64,000 nucleotides of DNA from Geobacter sp. (lineage in GTDB: Bacteria > Desulfobacterota > Desulfuromonadia > Geobacterales > Pseudopelobacteraceae). Position 1 is the stretch's first letter, and each line of letters opens with the position of its first letter. The notes below the pieces were generated by a model, which was given only the letters and a program-made list of their open reading frames with translations, was not told where the DNA came from and did no database searches. Positions 10,540 through 19,966 of the stretch are shown here, piece after piece. Location of the stretch: the NCBI GenBank assembly GCA_003574895.1, contig PJFB01000006.1, positions 191,212 to 255,211 of the forward strand. Direction: 5' to 3'. Made by a program: the position numbers and the translations under genes.

Positions 10540-10660
10540 TTGATCCCCCCCTTTGTCAAAGGGGGGCTAGGGGGGATTTGGTTTTCCCGCAGATTACCGG
10601 CAATTCCCCCTAAACCCTTTAGGCCCGACTTATGGGTCCCCTTTTTCAAAGGGGGACTTC
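10540..10660. repeat. C/G-run palindromic repeat pair between gnnB and lpxB
   Basis: Two palindromes of the form C-run, TTTGTCAAA or TTTTTCAAA, G-run lie at 10545-10566 and 10636-10657. The first is followed by a CTAGGGGGGATTTGG tail. The same layout recurs, more degenerate, at 61578-61622. The palindromes fill the whole gnnB-lpxB gap. Short open frames across it are composed of the repeat and are not considered genes. Such C-run/G-run repeats are known as dispersed elements in many genomes; no function is assigned. Confidence 0.75.
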
Positions 10661-10665
10661 TGTAG

Positions 10666-11829
10666 ATGCCAAATATCCACTCGGAATCCATAACTAGACG
10701 CATCATGATCGTGGCCGGCGAGGCATCCGGCGACATTTACGGCGCCGACCTCGCCAACGAAACCCACAAACTGAATCCCGCCCTACACTTCTTCGGCATC
10801 GGCGGCATGCGCATGCGTGAGGCAGGCGTGGAAACCCTGGTGGATTCGGCAGAAATGGCCGTAGTTGGCCTGGTGGAGGTGCTGAAACACTTCAACGTCA
10901 TCTCCGCCGCCTTTCTCAAGCTGAAGAAGATCCTGTTGAACGACCCGCCAAGCCTCCTGATCCTGATCGACTATCCCGGTTTCAACCTGCGTCTGGCCAA
11001 GGTCGCTAAACAAGCCAAGGTTCCGGTGCTTTACTACATCAGCCCCCAGATCTGGGCTTGGCGTCAGGGACGTGTCAGGAAAATCGCGCGTCTGGTGGAC
11101 CGCATGGCGGTAATTCTTCCCTTTGAAGCCCCATTTTACGAAAAGTCCGGGGTTCCGGTATCATTCGTGGGGCATCCCATGCTGGACCTGGTCAAGGTGG
11201 AGATCACGCGCGACCAGGCTGCGGCCGGCTTTGGCCTCGACCCTTTACGCAAGATCGTCGGGCTGTTCCCTGGCAGCCGCAAAAACGAGATCGAGCGCCT
11301 TCTGCCGACCATAGCCGCAGCGGCCATGCTACTGAAAGAACGCTTCCCCGGCATCCAGTTCGTGCTGCCGCTGGCATCCACACTGGCAGAGGAAGATATC
11401 ATGCCGCAGCTCCGTGCCGTGGGGCTCGAAGCGACCATCATCCACGAACGCATCCACGATCTGATCCGCTCCTGCGACGCGATCATCTCGGTATCCGGCA
11501 CCGTCACCCTGGAGATCGCCCTGGTCGGCACACCCATGGTAATCATCTACCGGCTCTCGCCGCTCACCTACCAGTTGGCCAAGCGCTTGGTGAAGATCGA
11601 CCACATCGGGCTGTGCAACATCGTGGCCGGTGAGACCGTGGTGCAGGAGCTGATCCAAGACGATGCCAATGCTGCCAGGATCGCGGCAGAGATCGAAACC
11701 ATTCTCTGCAACCCCGACTATGACCGGACCATCAGGCACAAACTGGCAACGGTCCGCGGCAAACTCGGAAACGGTGGGGCTTCCGCCAACGTGGCACAAT
11801 TAACTTTATCCATGATGGACTCTCAATGA
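10666..11829 (+). CDS. lpxB: Lipid-A-disaccharide synthase
   Basis: Joins UDP-2,3-diacylglucosamine and lipid X to form the lipid A disaccharide at the inner face of the membrane. It is 387 aa, GT19 family. The N-terminal motif IMIVAGEASGDIYGADL is diagnostic, as is the YYISPQIWAWRQGRVRKI segment. The C-terminal nucleotide-sugar site has ISVSGTVTLEIALVGTPMVIIYR. The first ATG after the palindromic repeat (10666) gives a 12-residue tail before the conserved core; an ATG nearer the core (10704) is possible. The stop overlaps msbA by 4 bp. Confidence 0.95.
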   Translation: MPNIHSESITRRIMIVAGEASGDIYGADLANETHKLNPALHFFGIGGMRMREAGVETLVDSAEMAVVGLVEVLKHFNVISAAFLKLKKILLNDPPSLLILIDYPGFNLRLAKVAKQAKVPVLYYISPQIWAWRQGRVRKIARLVDRMAVILPFEAPFYEKSGVPVSFVGHPMLDLVKVEITRDQAAAGFGLDPLRKIVGLFPGSRKNEIERLLPTIAAAAMLLKERFPGIQFVLPLASTLAEEDIMPQLRAVGLEATIIHERIHDLIRSCDAIISVSGTVTLEIALVGTPMVIIYRLSPLTYQLAKRLVKIDHIGLCNIVAGETVVQELIQDDANAARIAAEIETILCNPDYDRTIRHKLATVRGKLGNGGASANVAQLTLSMMDSQ

Positions 11830-13577
11830 ATTCGACTCTGAAACGAACACTCGGTTACTTCAAACCCTACTGGAAACTGCTGGTCATCTCTGCCATCTGT
11901 TCGTCAATTGTCGGCGCCATGGACGGTGCCATTGCCTATCTGGTCGAACCGGTCCTGAAAAAGGTATTTGCCGGCAAGGATACCTTTATATTCATGCTCG
12001 TCCCTCTCGGCATCATCATACTGTTCATAGTTCGAGGCCTCACCCGCTTTACCTATGACATGACAATCAAGCTGGCCGGTCAGAAGGCCATCCAAGACAT
12101 ACGTAATTCACTGTATTCAAATACGATTTTACAGGATATGGCATTTTTCAACCGTAAGGCGACCGGCGAGTTGATGTCGCACATGACCAACGATATTGCT
12201 CAGATGCAGGAAGGAATAGGGCAGGTAGTCAGTGGCCTGTTCAGGGATTTGATCTCGGCCAGCTCGCTTTTGGGGGTTATATTTTACCGTAACTGGCAAC
12301 TGGCCATTATTTCGTTCGTGGTAATTCCAGCTACGGCTTACCCTGCCCAATTGATCGGCAAAAAAATCAAGAATGCCTCCGGCCGCAGCCTGAACGTCAT
12401 GGGGGGACTCACCTCCATCCTCCAGGAAACCTTCTCCGGTGTAAAAGTCATCAAGGCCTTTGGCCTGCAAGAGCGAACCATAGAGCGGTTTCGTGCAGTA
12501 AATCTGGAGTTTTTCAACCAGATTCGCCGTTATATAAAATATGAATCCCTGGCCATGCCGGTCTCGGAGGCCATCATCTCCTTTGGGGTAGCCGGGGTAA
12601 TTTATTTCGGCGGCAGCCAAGTCATGTCCGGACGCATGACCCCATCAGAGTTTTTCTCATTCATTGCCGCCATGGTAATGGTATTCACTCCGATCAAAAA
12701 GCTTCAAAGTTCTTACAACTTGCTACAGCGTTCTGCCGGAGCTGCCGAGCGGGTATTTCACATTCTTGATGAGCACCGCGACATCGTAGATAGTCCCGGA
12801 GCAATCGAGATCGGCCGGTCAGCCGGCCTGGTGGAATTTCGCAACGTATCCTTCAGCTACGGCGGAGAAACCGTTCTCAACAACATCTCCCTGAGCGCAT
12901 CCAGCAACCAGATGATTGCCCTGGTCGGTCCATCGGGGGGCGGCAAGACAACCCTTGTTTCCCTATTGCCGCGCTTTTACGACGTGCAGGAAGGCGGCAT
13001 CTTCATCGATGGCCGCGATATCCGCGACATTTCCCTCAAATCACTGGTCAGCCAGATCGCACTGGTGGACCAGGAAACAACCCTGTTCCACGACAGCATT
13101 GCCAACAACATCCGCTACGGAAAACCCAATGCCAGCGTTCAGGAGGTGCAGGAGGCGGCCCAAGCGGCTTTTGCCCATGATTTCATTACCCAACTGCCAG
13201 ATGGCTACAACACCAGCATCGGTGATCGGGGTTTAAGGCTCTCCGGTGGCCAGCGCCAGCGGATCTGTATTGCCAGGGCACTTCTCAAAAATGCGCCGAT
13301 CCTGATTCTGGACGAAGCCACCAGCGCCCTGGACACGGAAAGCGAGCAAATGGTGCAGAAAGCACTGGACAACCTGATGGCTAACCGGACCACATTTGTG
13401 ATTGCCCATCGCCTCTCGACAGTTCTGCACGCCGACAGGATCATCGTGCTCGAAGCTGGCCGCATCGTCGAAAGCGGCACCCATGACGATCTGTTGACCA
13501 ACAGCGGGCTTTACAGCCGTCTGCACTCGCTGCAATTCAGCGACAAGGAAACGGCAGAGGTTGCCAACGAGCCGTGA
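11826..13577 (+). CDS. msbA: Lipid A export ABC transporter, MsbA family
   Basis: Flips core-lipid A across the inner membrane. It is 583 aa, a half-transporter with fused domains. Six membrane helices span about residues 15-310. The nucleotide-binding domain has Walker A GPSGGGKTTL, signature LSGGQRQR, Walker B ILILDEATSALD and H-loop IAHRLST. It starts within the lpxB stop (ATGA overlap) and its own stop overlaps the next gene's GTG start, consistent with one lipid A operon. Another lipid exporter of the same subfamily cannot be excluded from sequence, but position favours MsbA. Confidence 0.92.
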   Translation: MNSTLKRTLGYFKPYWKLLVISAICSSIVGAMDGAIAYLVEPVLKKVFAGKDTFIFMLVPLGIIILFIVRGLTRFTYDMTIKLAGQKAIQDIRNSLYSNTILQDMAFFNRKATGELMSHMTNDIAQMQEGIGQVVSGLFRDLISASSLLGVIFYRNWQLAIISFVVIPATAYPAQLIGKKIKNASGRSLNVMGGLTSILQETFSGVKVIKAFGLQERTIERFRAVNLEFFNQIRRYIKYESLAMPVSEAIISFGVAGVIYFGGSQVMSGRMTPSEFFSFIAAMVMVFTPIKKLQSSYNLLQRSAGAAERVFHILDEHRDIVDSPGAIEIGRSAGLVEFRNVSFSYGGETVLNNISLSASSNQMIALVGPSGGGKTTLVSLLPRFYDVQEGGIFIDGRDIRDISLKSLVSQIALVDQETTLFHDSIANNIRYGKPNASVQEVQEAAQAAFAHDFITQLPDGYNTSIGDRGLRLSGGQRQRICIARALLKNAPILILDEATSALDTESEQMVQKALDNLMANRTTFVIAHRLSTVLHADRIIVLEAGRIVESGTHDDLLTNSGLYSRLHSLQFSDKETAEVANEP

Positions 13578-14488
13578 AAAACATTATCTGGACAATTCAG
13601 GCCGCATTTTTCTATATCCTTACCCTGATCACCGCCATCCTCCCGGCTAGGTTCACCTACCGCCTTGGTGCGTTCGCCGGGCTTGTCATTCCCTGCATCG
13701 TACCCAAGAGGCGCGCCATTGCCATTGATAACATCAATCAAGCGCTTCCTTTCATGAAGCAACATCCGCTCTGGAACAAGGGGAATGCGACCGCCGAAGA
13801 GCTGGCCAGGGAGACCTTCCGAAACCTGGGCAGATCGCTGATGGAGGTCTGCCGGCTCTACCACGGCAAGGGCGAGGATGTAATCAGCAGCATCGAACTG
13901 CGGGGCCGTGAGAATTACGAGACAGCCAGGGCCAAGGGCAAGGGGCTGATCTTCCTCACCGGTCATTGCGGCAACTGGGAACTTCTGGCGCTGGCCTTCA
14001 GCAGCCTATTTGACGAGGGGATGTCCGTTGTGGCCCGCCGTCAGAACAACCCCCACCTGAACAGGATGGTGGAGCGAATGCGTATGCGCTACAACAGTCG
14101 GGTGATCTACAAGCAGGGTGCCCTGAAGGGCATCCTGTCCGCATTAAAAAGGTCGGAACTGATCGGAATCCTGGCGGATCAGGCGGTTTTCCCCGAGGAG
14201 GGGGTGCTGATCGACGTCATGGGCCGCAGGGCATGGGCCTCCAAGGCGCCGGTGATCATCGCCCAGAAAAGCGGAGCGCCGGTTCTCCCGACCTTTATCC
14301 ATCGCGAAGGGGAACGGCAGGTGATCACCTTTCTCCCCGAACACCGCTTCAGCGGCGATATGAGCGAGGAAGGGATCAAAATCGAGGCCCAGGCCCTGTC
14401 ACGCTACGTGGAAGATTTCATAGTCGCCCACCCCACCCAGTGGTACTGGGTGCACCGCCGCTGGAAGCGAGCCGGTGAAACCACCTGA
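13574..14488 (+). CDS. lpxL: Lysophospholipid/lipid A acyltransferase (LpxL/HtrB family)
   Basis: Adds a secondary acyl chain to Kdo-lipid A at the cytoplasmic membrane face. It is 304 aa; one N-terminal membrane helix (about 8-28) anchors it. The catalytic HX4E-type motif is in LTGHCGNWELL. Other family blocks are VVARRQNNPHLNRMV, LADQAVFPEEGV and QWYWVHRRWK near the C-terminus. GTG is the start codon because it overlaps the msbA stop by 4 bp and no ATG lies nearby in frame. Only one such acyltransferase is seen in the window. Confidence 0.9.
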   Translation: MKNIIWTIQAAFFYILTLITAILPARFTYRLGAFAGLVIPCIVPKRRAIAIDNINQALPFMKQHPLWNKGNATAEELARETFRNLGRSLMEVCRLYHGKGEDVISSIELRGRENYETARAKGKGLIFLTGHCGNWELLALAFSSLFDEGMSVVARRQNNPHLNRMVERMRMRYNSRVIYKQGALKGILSALKRSELIGILADQAVFPEEGVLIDVMGRRAWASKAPVIIAQKSGAPVLPTFIHREGERQVITFLPEHRFSGDMSEEGIKIEAQALSRYVEDFIVAHPTQWYWVHRRWKRAGETT

Positions 14489-15168
14489 TGGGCAGGAAAC
14501 TGCTCGATTTCGGACTGCCCCTGGTCATACTGTTGGCAGCGACCGCCATTATCGCCATAACCGGTGCCGACCTGAAGGTGTCCGCCTTTTTTTATCGCAG
14601 CCCTGGCTGGCCCATTGGCGATCAGGCCCCCTGGCACCAACTCTACCGCTTCGGTTTCTATCCCGCATACCTACTTGGAACAGCGGCCCTGGCGCTGTTC
14701 GTGGCGGGCTTCTTCAGGCAGCCGCTGGCAAGATTCAGGAAAGGGGCCGCCTTCATGGTACTGCTGCTTGCCCTGGGACCGGGCCTGATGGTCAACTCGG
14801 TCCTCAAGGATCATTGGGGCCGACCACGGCCCCGCGAGATCACCCAGTTCGGCGGCGCCGGGGCATTTCATCAGCCGTGGCAGAGGAGCGGTACCGACAA
14901 CGGCAAATCGTTCCCCTCCGGTCACGGGTCATCGGCCTTTTACCTTGCCATGCCATACTTTGTCCTGCGCCGGCGGCACCCGCGCCTGGCACTATATGTC
15001 TTTGGCAGCGGGATGTTATACGGCGTTCTGATGGGGTTGGCCCGCATCGCCCAAGGGGGGCACTTTGTCAGCGACATCCTCTGGGCCTGGGGCGTGGTTC
15101 ATCTGACCGCCTCGGTGCTCTATTACCTGCTGGGGCTGGATCGGGAGTGTACAGGCAACAAACACTGA
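14488..15168 (+). CDS. PAP2-family membrane phosphatase, possible lipid A phosphatase
   Basis: Membrane phosphatase of 226 aa with five or six predicted helices. All three PAP2 signatures are visible: KDHWGRPRPRE (KX6RP), PSGHGSSAF (SGH) and RIAQGGHFVSD (RX5HX3D). The start overlaps the LpxL-family stop by one base (TGATG). Position between lpxL and waaA suggests removal of a phosphate from lipid A or its precursor, as LpxE/LpxF do, or undecaprenyl-pyrophosphate recycling. The substrate cannot be told from sequence. Confidence 0.85.
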   Translation: MGRKLLDFGLPLVILLAATAIIAITGADLKVSAFFYRSPGWPIGDQAPWHQLYRFGFYPAYLLGTAALALFVAGFFRQPLARFRKGAAFMVLLLALGPGLMVNSVLKDHWGRPRPREITQFGGAGAFHQPWQRSGTDNGKSFPSGHGSSAFYLAMPYFVLRRRHPRLALYVFGSGMLYGVLMGLARIAQGGHFVSDILWAWGVVHLTASVLYYLLGLDRECTGNKH

Positions 15169-15230
15169 CCCGGAAGTGAGCAGCTGGCACGATTGAAAAT
15201 CCTTTGGGCAGCAACAACCAACGAGCCGTC

Positions 15231-16520
15231 ATGTTCTACGTCCTCTACAACATACTCTCCATTTTCCTGCTGATACCGGTCTGCCTCTACCACCTCTACC
15301 GCTCCCTCAGCCGGGGCCGGCCACCGGCCTTTGCCGAGCGGTTCGGACAAATCCCCACGGAAGAGTTGAAAAAGATCGGCCAGCGCCCGGTGATCTGGCT
15401 GCATGCCGTATCCGTGGGCGAGGCCATCGCTGCCCGCCCACTGCTGCAGGCGCTCCGCAAACGTTATCCCGACCATGCCATCCTGGTGTCCAACACCACC
15501 GAAACCGGCCGCAAGATTGCCACCGGGTTTCCGGAAAAAGACCTCTGCATCTATTTCCCCTTCGACTTTCTGCCGGCCGTGGGCCGCACGCTGGACAGGA
15601 TAAAGCCGGCCATTGTCATCATCATGGAGACCGAGATCTGGCCCAATTTCACCCGCGAGGCTGCCAGACGCCAGATCCCGCTGGTTCTGGCCAACGGCCG
15701 CATCTCCGACCGCTCCTTCAGCGGCTACCTGCGCTTCAGCTGGTTTTTCCGCCACTCCCTGGAACTCTTTTCCACCCTCTGCATGCAGACCGATACCGAT
15801 CGGGAACGGATTGTCGCCATTGGCGCCCGGCCCGGGCACACGCTGACAGCCGGCAACATCAAGTACGATATCCCGTTCCGCCAGGTCCAGCCGGAGGAGA
15901 GAGCCGCCCTCAGGGAGCGCTATGCCATTCCCGGCCCCCTGACCGTGCTGGTTGCCGGCAGTACCCATCCCGGCGAGGAGGAACTTGTCCTGGCCGCCTA
16001 CCGTGAGCTGCTGGCCGGACACAGCAACCTGTTTCTGGTGCTGGTGCCGCGCCACCCGGAGCGGGCCGCCGAGGTTGCCGCGCTCCTGGAGCGGGCCAAC
16101 ATGCCGTTCCGCCGTCGCACGGCACTGGATGCCTCGCTACACGTGGCGTTTGCCAGCGGTGAAGTGCTCCTGGTGGACACCATAGGTGAGATGATGGACC
16201 TGTATGCCCTGTCTGATCTGGTCTTTGTCGGCGGCAGCCTGGTGCCCACCGGCGGCCACAACCTGCTGGAACCCGCCTCGGTTGGCGTTCCGAGCATCTT
16301 CGGCCCGCACATGACCAACTTCCGGGAGATTGCGGACCTGGTACTCAAATACCGGGCCGGTATCCAGGTGGCAACACCTGCCGCACTGGCAGGAGCCTGC
16401 CGCGGCCTGCTTGACGACCCCGGGCAGAGACAGGCGCTGGGGGCAAACGGCCAGGCCATGATGCAGGACAACGGCGGCGCCACGGAGCGGCACATGGAGG
16501 TCATTGCCAGGTATCTATGA
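15231..16520 (+). CDS. waaA: 3-deoxy-D-manno-octulosonic acid transferase (Kdo transferase)
   Basis: Attaches Kdo residues to lipid IVA at the inner membrane. It is 429 aa from the ATG at 15231. A TTG nine codons upstream (15204) is possible but unneeded. An N-terminal membrane anchor (about 1-20) is followed by the GT30 blocks WLHAVSVGEAIAARPL, SNTTETGRKIA and METEIWPNF. The C-terminal nucleotide-sugar domain contains FVGGSLVPTGGHNLLEPA, which is diagnostic. The stop overlaps lpxK by 4 bp. Whether it adds one or more Kdo units is not deducible here. Confidence 0.95.
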   Translation: MFYVLYNILSIFLLIPVCLYHLYRSLSRGRPPAFAERFGQIPTEELKKIGQRPVIWLHAVSVGEAIAARPLLQALRKRYPDHAILVSNTTETGRKIATGFPEKDLCIYFPFDFLPAVGRTLDRIKPAIVIIMETEIWPNFTREAARRQIPLVLANGRISDRSFSGYLRFSWFFRHSLELFSTLCMQTDTDRERIVAIGARPGHTLTAGNIKYDIPFRQVQPEERAALRERYAIPGPLTVLVAGSTHPGEEELVLAAYRELLAGHSNLFLVLVPRHPERAAEVAALLERANMPFRRRTALDASLHVAFASGEVLLVDTIGEMMDLYALSDLVFVGGSLVPTGGHNLLEPASVGVPSIFGPHMTNFREIADLVLKYRAGIQVATPAALAGACRGLLDDPGQRQALGANGQAMMQDNGGATERHMEVIARYL

Positions 16521-17602
16521 AAGCGTCATCCGCCACATACTGGCGCAGCCTGGCCAGCGGCAGCAACAGCAACGCCCTGGCGCGGCTGCTGGCAATGCTC
16601 CTGGTCCCATTTGCCCTGCCCTACGCCCTTATCCAGCGCCTGCGGGCCACTCTGTACCTGTCCGGGCTATTGGAAACCAAACGCCTGCCGTGCCCGGTCA
16701 TCTCCATAGGCAACATCACTGTCGGGGGCACCGGCAAGACACCGGTCACGGCCTACATTGCCAGGCTGCTGCTTGATCAGGGGCTAAAGGTCGCAGTACT
16801 CTCCCGGGGGTATGGCGGCTCCATGGAAGGAAATACCGCCATCGTGTCGGATGGGCAAGATATCCTGCTCTCTGCGGGACAGTGCGGCGACGAACCGTTT
16901 CTGCTGGCCTCGACCATCCCCGGCTTGATGGTGGTTATCGGCAGCAACCGCCATGCCGCCGGCATGTTGGCCATGGAACGTCTCTCCCCCGACATTTTTC
17001 TGTTGGATGACGGATTCCAGCACCTGGGCCTGAAACGCGACCTGAACATCCTGCTCCTGGATTGCAGGCGCCCCTTCGGCAACGGCTGGACCCTGCCGGC
17101 AGGACTGTTGCGGGAACCGGCCAGCGCGGCAAACAGGGCCGACCTGATCATTTATACCCGCTGCCAGGATAGTACCTGCAATGCCCTGGCTGTCCCAGCC
17201 AAACCTGCCTGCCGGGCACGTCACGGGCTTGCAACCGTTGTCCCGCTGACCGGCGGAACCCCGCTTACCATAGAGATGTTGCGCGGCAAGAAGGTGCTTG
17301 CCTTTGCCGGCATTGCCGAACCCGGGCACTTCTTTGCAGAGCTGAGTTCCCTTGGAATAACCCTGGTTGCCGCCGTAAGCCTCCCCGACCATGCCTCCTA
17401 TGACCAGGCCCGTATTGCCGGGCTCGTTGCCCAAATGGACTCCTGCGGTGCGGAGTACGCCGTCACAACGGAAAAGGATGGCGTAAAATTGGGCCAGTTG
17501 CCGCCGGAATTGGCCAAAAACATCCTGCTCGCACCCCTCGTACTCACCATCGACGACCCCTCCCCGCTGTTGGCTTCCATGCGCAATTTGCTTCAAAAGT
17601 GA
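16517..17602 (+). CDS. lpxK: Tetraacyldisaccharide 4'-kinase
   Basis: Phosphorylates the 4' position of the lipid A disaccharide to make lipid IVA. It is 361 aa, as expected. A P-loop lies in ISIGNITVGGTGKTPVT, preceded by one N-terminal membrane helix (about 22-42). The LLDDGFQHLGLKRDLNILL block carries the catalytic Asp-containing DDGFQH motif. TTEKDGVKL near the C-terminus is also family-conserved. It overlaps waaA by 4 bp and is followed after 49 bp by a Trm112-like gene, a common pairing. Confidence 0.95.
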   Translation: MKASSATYWRSLASGSNSNALARLLAMLLVPFALPYALIQRLRATLYLSGLLETKRLPCPVISIGNITVGGTGKTPVTAYIARLLLDQGLKVAVLSRGYGGSMEGNTAIVSDGQDILLSAGQCGDEPFLLASTIPGLMVVIGSNRHAAGMLAMERLSPDIFLLDDGFQHLGLKRDLNILLLDCRRPFGNGWTLPAGLLREPASAANRADLIIYTRCQDSTCNALAVPAKPACRARHGLATVVPLTGGTPLTIEMLRGKKVLAFAGIAEPGHFFAELSSLGITLVAAVSLPDHASYDQARIAGLVAQMDSCGAEYAVTTEKDGVKLGQLPPELAKNILLAPLVLTIDDPSPLLASMRNLLQK

Positions 17603-17651
17603 AGCATTTTGTGGCATTATGTTTCGATTTAATAACAGGTTCTAAACTCCC

Positions 17652-17846
17652 ATGACATTACAAGACCTTTTGGACATATTGGCCTGCTCGGCCTGCAAAG
17701 GAGGGCTCACACCGCTGAAAGACGAGAGCGGCCTGCTCTGCCCTGCCTGCGGGCTGAAGTTCCCGATTCGGGAAGGCATCCCGGTCATGCTGCTGGACGA
17801 GGCCGAGAGGGTAGCCGACCGGTCAATACCCCAAGGTGGGCCGTGA
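17652..17846 (+). CDS. Trm112/YcaR-family small protein
   Basis: Protein of 64 aa of the Trm112p-like family, often found next to lpxK. It keeps both CXXC pairs (CSAC and CPAC), so it could bind a metal. The LLDILACSACKG start and PIREGIPVMLLDEA end match the family. Homologues are small helper subunits for methyltransferases or have no known role, so no specific function is claimed. The start ATG is 49 bp after lpxK, and its stop overlaps waaF by 4 bp. Confidence 0.85.
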   Translation: MTLQDLLDILACSACKGGLTPLKDESGLLCPACGLKFPIREGIPVMLLDEAERVADRSIPQGGP

Positions 17847-18895
17847 AGCAATTGCAGCCCGAAAAAATCCGCCGCCTCCTTATCCGCTCCGTCAACTGGG
17901 TCGGAGATGCCGTCATGACTACCCCCGCATTGGGGGTCATCAGGGAATATTTCCCCCGGGCCGAGATCACCCTGCTGGCCAATCATCTGGTGGCGCCACT
18001 TTTTTCCCCCCATGACTGGGTGGACCGAGTAATCGTGTTCGACCGCAAGGAGGCGCATCGCGGCATCAGGGGACGCTTCAGGCTGGCCGCCGAACTGAAG
18101 AAAGAGGCCTTTGACGCGGTTATCATACTGCCTAACTCCTTTGACTCCGCCCTGGTGCCATGGCTGGCCGGCATACCGGTCCGTCTCGGTAAGAACAGCG
18201 ACGGCCGGGGCTTCATGCTGACCGGACGCTACTGCCCCGGTGAAGAAACGTTCGGCTGCCACGAAGTCGAATATTACCTCGAACTCTGCCGCAACTTCGG
18301 CATTAACGGCCAGACACGCCCTCCGCAGCTCTTCACTACCCCCCAGGAGGACCAGGCAGCCGGCCAATTGCTGGCAAACCACGGCATAGGGCCCGATGAC
18401 TTCCTGCTCGGCATCAATCCCGGGGCCGCCTACGGCTCTGCCAAACGCTGGTATCCGGACCGCTTCGCCGCCGTTGCCAGGCGTTTGTCCGACCAATGGC
18501 AGGCCAAGGTCGTGATCTTCGGCGGTCCGGCAGAGACGGAGATCGCAGGCGACATCGCCCGCAGCCTCGACAACGTCTGCCTCAACATGGCCGGCAAGAC
18601 CACGGTGCGGGAACTTATGGCATTGATCAAGCGCTGCAACTTCTTTGTCACCAACGACTCCGGCCCCATGCACATCGCGGCGGCCTTCGGGGTCCCCCTG
18701 ACCGCCATCTTCGGCCCCACGGACCACACCGGCACCGCCCCCTACACGGAGCTGGCCGCCATCGTGCGCAAAGAGACGGAGTGCGCCCCCTGCAAGCTGC
18801 GGGAATGCCCGACCGATCACCGCTGCATGACTGCGGTCACCACCGGCGACGTGGTGGAGGCTGCCCTGGCCCTATTGGAACAACATCATGGCTGA
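17843..18895 (+). CDS. waaF: ADP-heptose--LPS heptosyltransferase II
   Basis: GT9 enzyme that adds the second heptose to the LPS inner core. It is 350 aa. The N-terminal block RLLIRSVNWVGDAVMTTPAL is typical of WaaF (NWVGD). The donor-binding region has LGINPGAAYGSAKRWYPDRFA, and the C-terminal block FVTNDSGPMHIAAAFGVPLTAIFGPTD is diagnostic. A GTG start overlaps the Trm112 stop. The next gene overlaps its 3' end by 8 bp. It is the first of four GT9 genes in the window. Confidence 0.92.
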   Translation: MKQLQPEKIRRLLIRSVNWVGDAVMTTPALGVIREYFPRAEITLLANHLVAPLFSPHDWVDRVIVFDRKEAHRGIRGRFRLAAELKKEAFDAVIILPNSFDSALVPWLAGIPVRLGKNSDGRGFMLTGRYCPGEETFGCHEVEYYLELCRNFGINGQTRPPQLFTTPQEDQAAGQLLANHGIGPDDFLLGINPGAAYGSAKRWYPDRFAAVARRLSDQWQAKVVIFGGPAETEIAGDIARSLDNVCLNMAGKTTVRELMALIKRCNFFVTNDSGPMHIAAAFGVPLTAIFGPTDHTGTAPYTELAAIVRKETECAPCKLRECPTDHRCMTAVTTGDVVEAALALLEQHHG

Positions 18896-19964
18896 CAACC
18901 TTAATATTATCGAACCCACCCTAACCGGCGAGGCGGGGCATTGTTTCAGCTTTATTTCAAGCCTGGTCAATGCCGCTGGAGATGCCTCCCTGACCATATG
19001 GTGCGGTCGTGGGGCCGACGTCACGTTTCCCGGAACAGTCCGGGTCAACCGGTTTTTCTTACGCAAGATCCGCAGGCTGCAGGCGTTGTGGCTCTACCGC
19101 AAACTGTTGCGGGGCCATGAACGCATCTTTGTCTCGACGGCAGGCAGGACCGACCTCATGCTGCTTGACCTGGCGGCCCGCGGCAGGATTGCGCCCGGCA
19201 GGGTCTACGCCTATATCCACTGGTTCAGGCCTTCCCGGAGCAAACGCGCCCAGCTGGAAAAACTGGCGCGCCGTCAACCGGACATCGTCATCCTGGCACC
19301 CACCGCTTATGTCTGTGAAGAGCTGCGCACAGTCGGTTTCAATCACACCAGACTTGTTCCCTACCCCATAACGCCTTGTGAGACCGATGTCCACGCCATG
19401 GCGGACCAGAGGTTCAGTCACCTGTTGTTTGCCGGCGCCGCCCGCCAGGACAAGGGCTTCCCTGCGGTCGTGGACCTTGTGGAACTGCTGCACACCTTGG
19501 GGGCCTCCATCCCCATCACGATGCAGACCTCTGCGGAGCACTACGACAAATATGATGACGCCACCAGGCAGGCCATCGGCCGACTGGAGAGCTGCGGCTA
19601 TCCCTTTGTCAGGCGCGCTGGAGAAACCCTCTCCCAAGCCGACTACCATGGGCTGTTCGCGGGGGCGATCTGTCTTCAGTTATACTCACAACAGGATTTC
19701 CGGGACCGCATCAGCGGGGTGACCCTGGATGCCCTGACGAGCGGCAGCCCCGTCATAACTCTGTCGGACACTTGGATGGCGCGGATTGTGGCCAAATACG
19801 ATGCGGGCCTGGTGATAGACACGACAGAGCCAAAGAGCGTGTACCAGGCGGTGACACAGGTGCTGGAAAATTACGGCAGGTATCGTGACAATGCCCTGAA
19901 AGCGGGACAAGAGCTACAGATGCAGAATAGCGCCGAATACCTGCTTCACGAGTTGGCAGCTTGA
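18888..19964 (+). CDS. GT-B glycosyltransferase, LPS core region
   Basis: Protein of 358 aa with the layout of a GT4-like enzyme. The N-terminal domain has GEAGHCFSFISSLVNAAGD. The C-terminal donor domain has HLLFAGAARQDKGFPAVVDLVELL and a late GVTLDALTSGSPVITL segment, equivalent to the EX7E region with weaker conservation. No signal peptide or membrane segment is seen. It overlaps waaF and is followed directly by a GT2 gene. It probably adds one core sugar; donor and acceptor are unknown. Confidence 0.78.
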   Translation: MADNLNIIEPTLTGEAGHCFSFISSLVNAAGDASLTIWCGRGADVTFPGTVRVNRFFLRKIRRLQALWLYRKLLRGHERIFVSTAGRTDLMLLDLAARGRIAPGRVYAYIHWFRPSRSKRAQLEKLARRQPDIVILAPTAYVCEELRTVGFNHTRLVPYPITPCETDVHAMADQRFSHLLFAGAARQDKGFPAVVDLVELLHTLGASIPITMQTSAEHYDKYDDATRQAIGRLESCGYPFVRRAGETLSQADYHGLFAGAICLQLYSQQDFRDRISGVTLDALTSGSPVITLSDTWMARIVAKYDAGLVIDTTEPKSVYQAVTQVLENYGRYRDNALKAGQELQMQNSAEYLLHELAA

Positions 19965-19966
19965 CG

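Noticed and set aside
10477-10665. Short open frame across the gnnB-lpxB gap
   Set aside because: Made of palindromic repeat sequence and overlaps the end of gnnB.
15204-15230. TTG start nine codons upstream for waaA
   Set aside because: The ATG at 15231 gives the usual length and N-terminal anchor; the TTG has no clear ribosome site.
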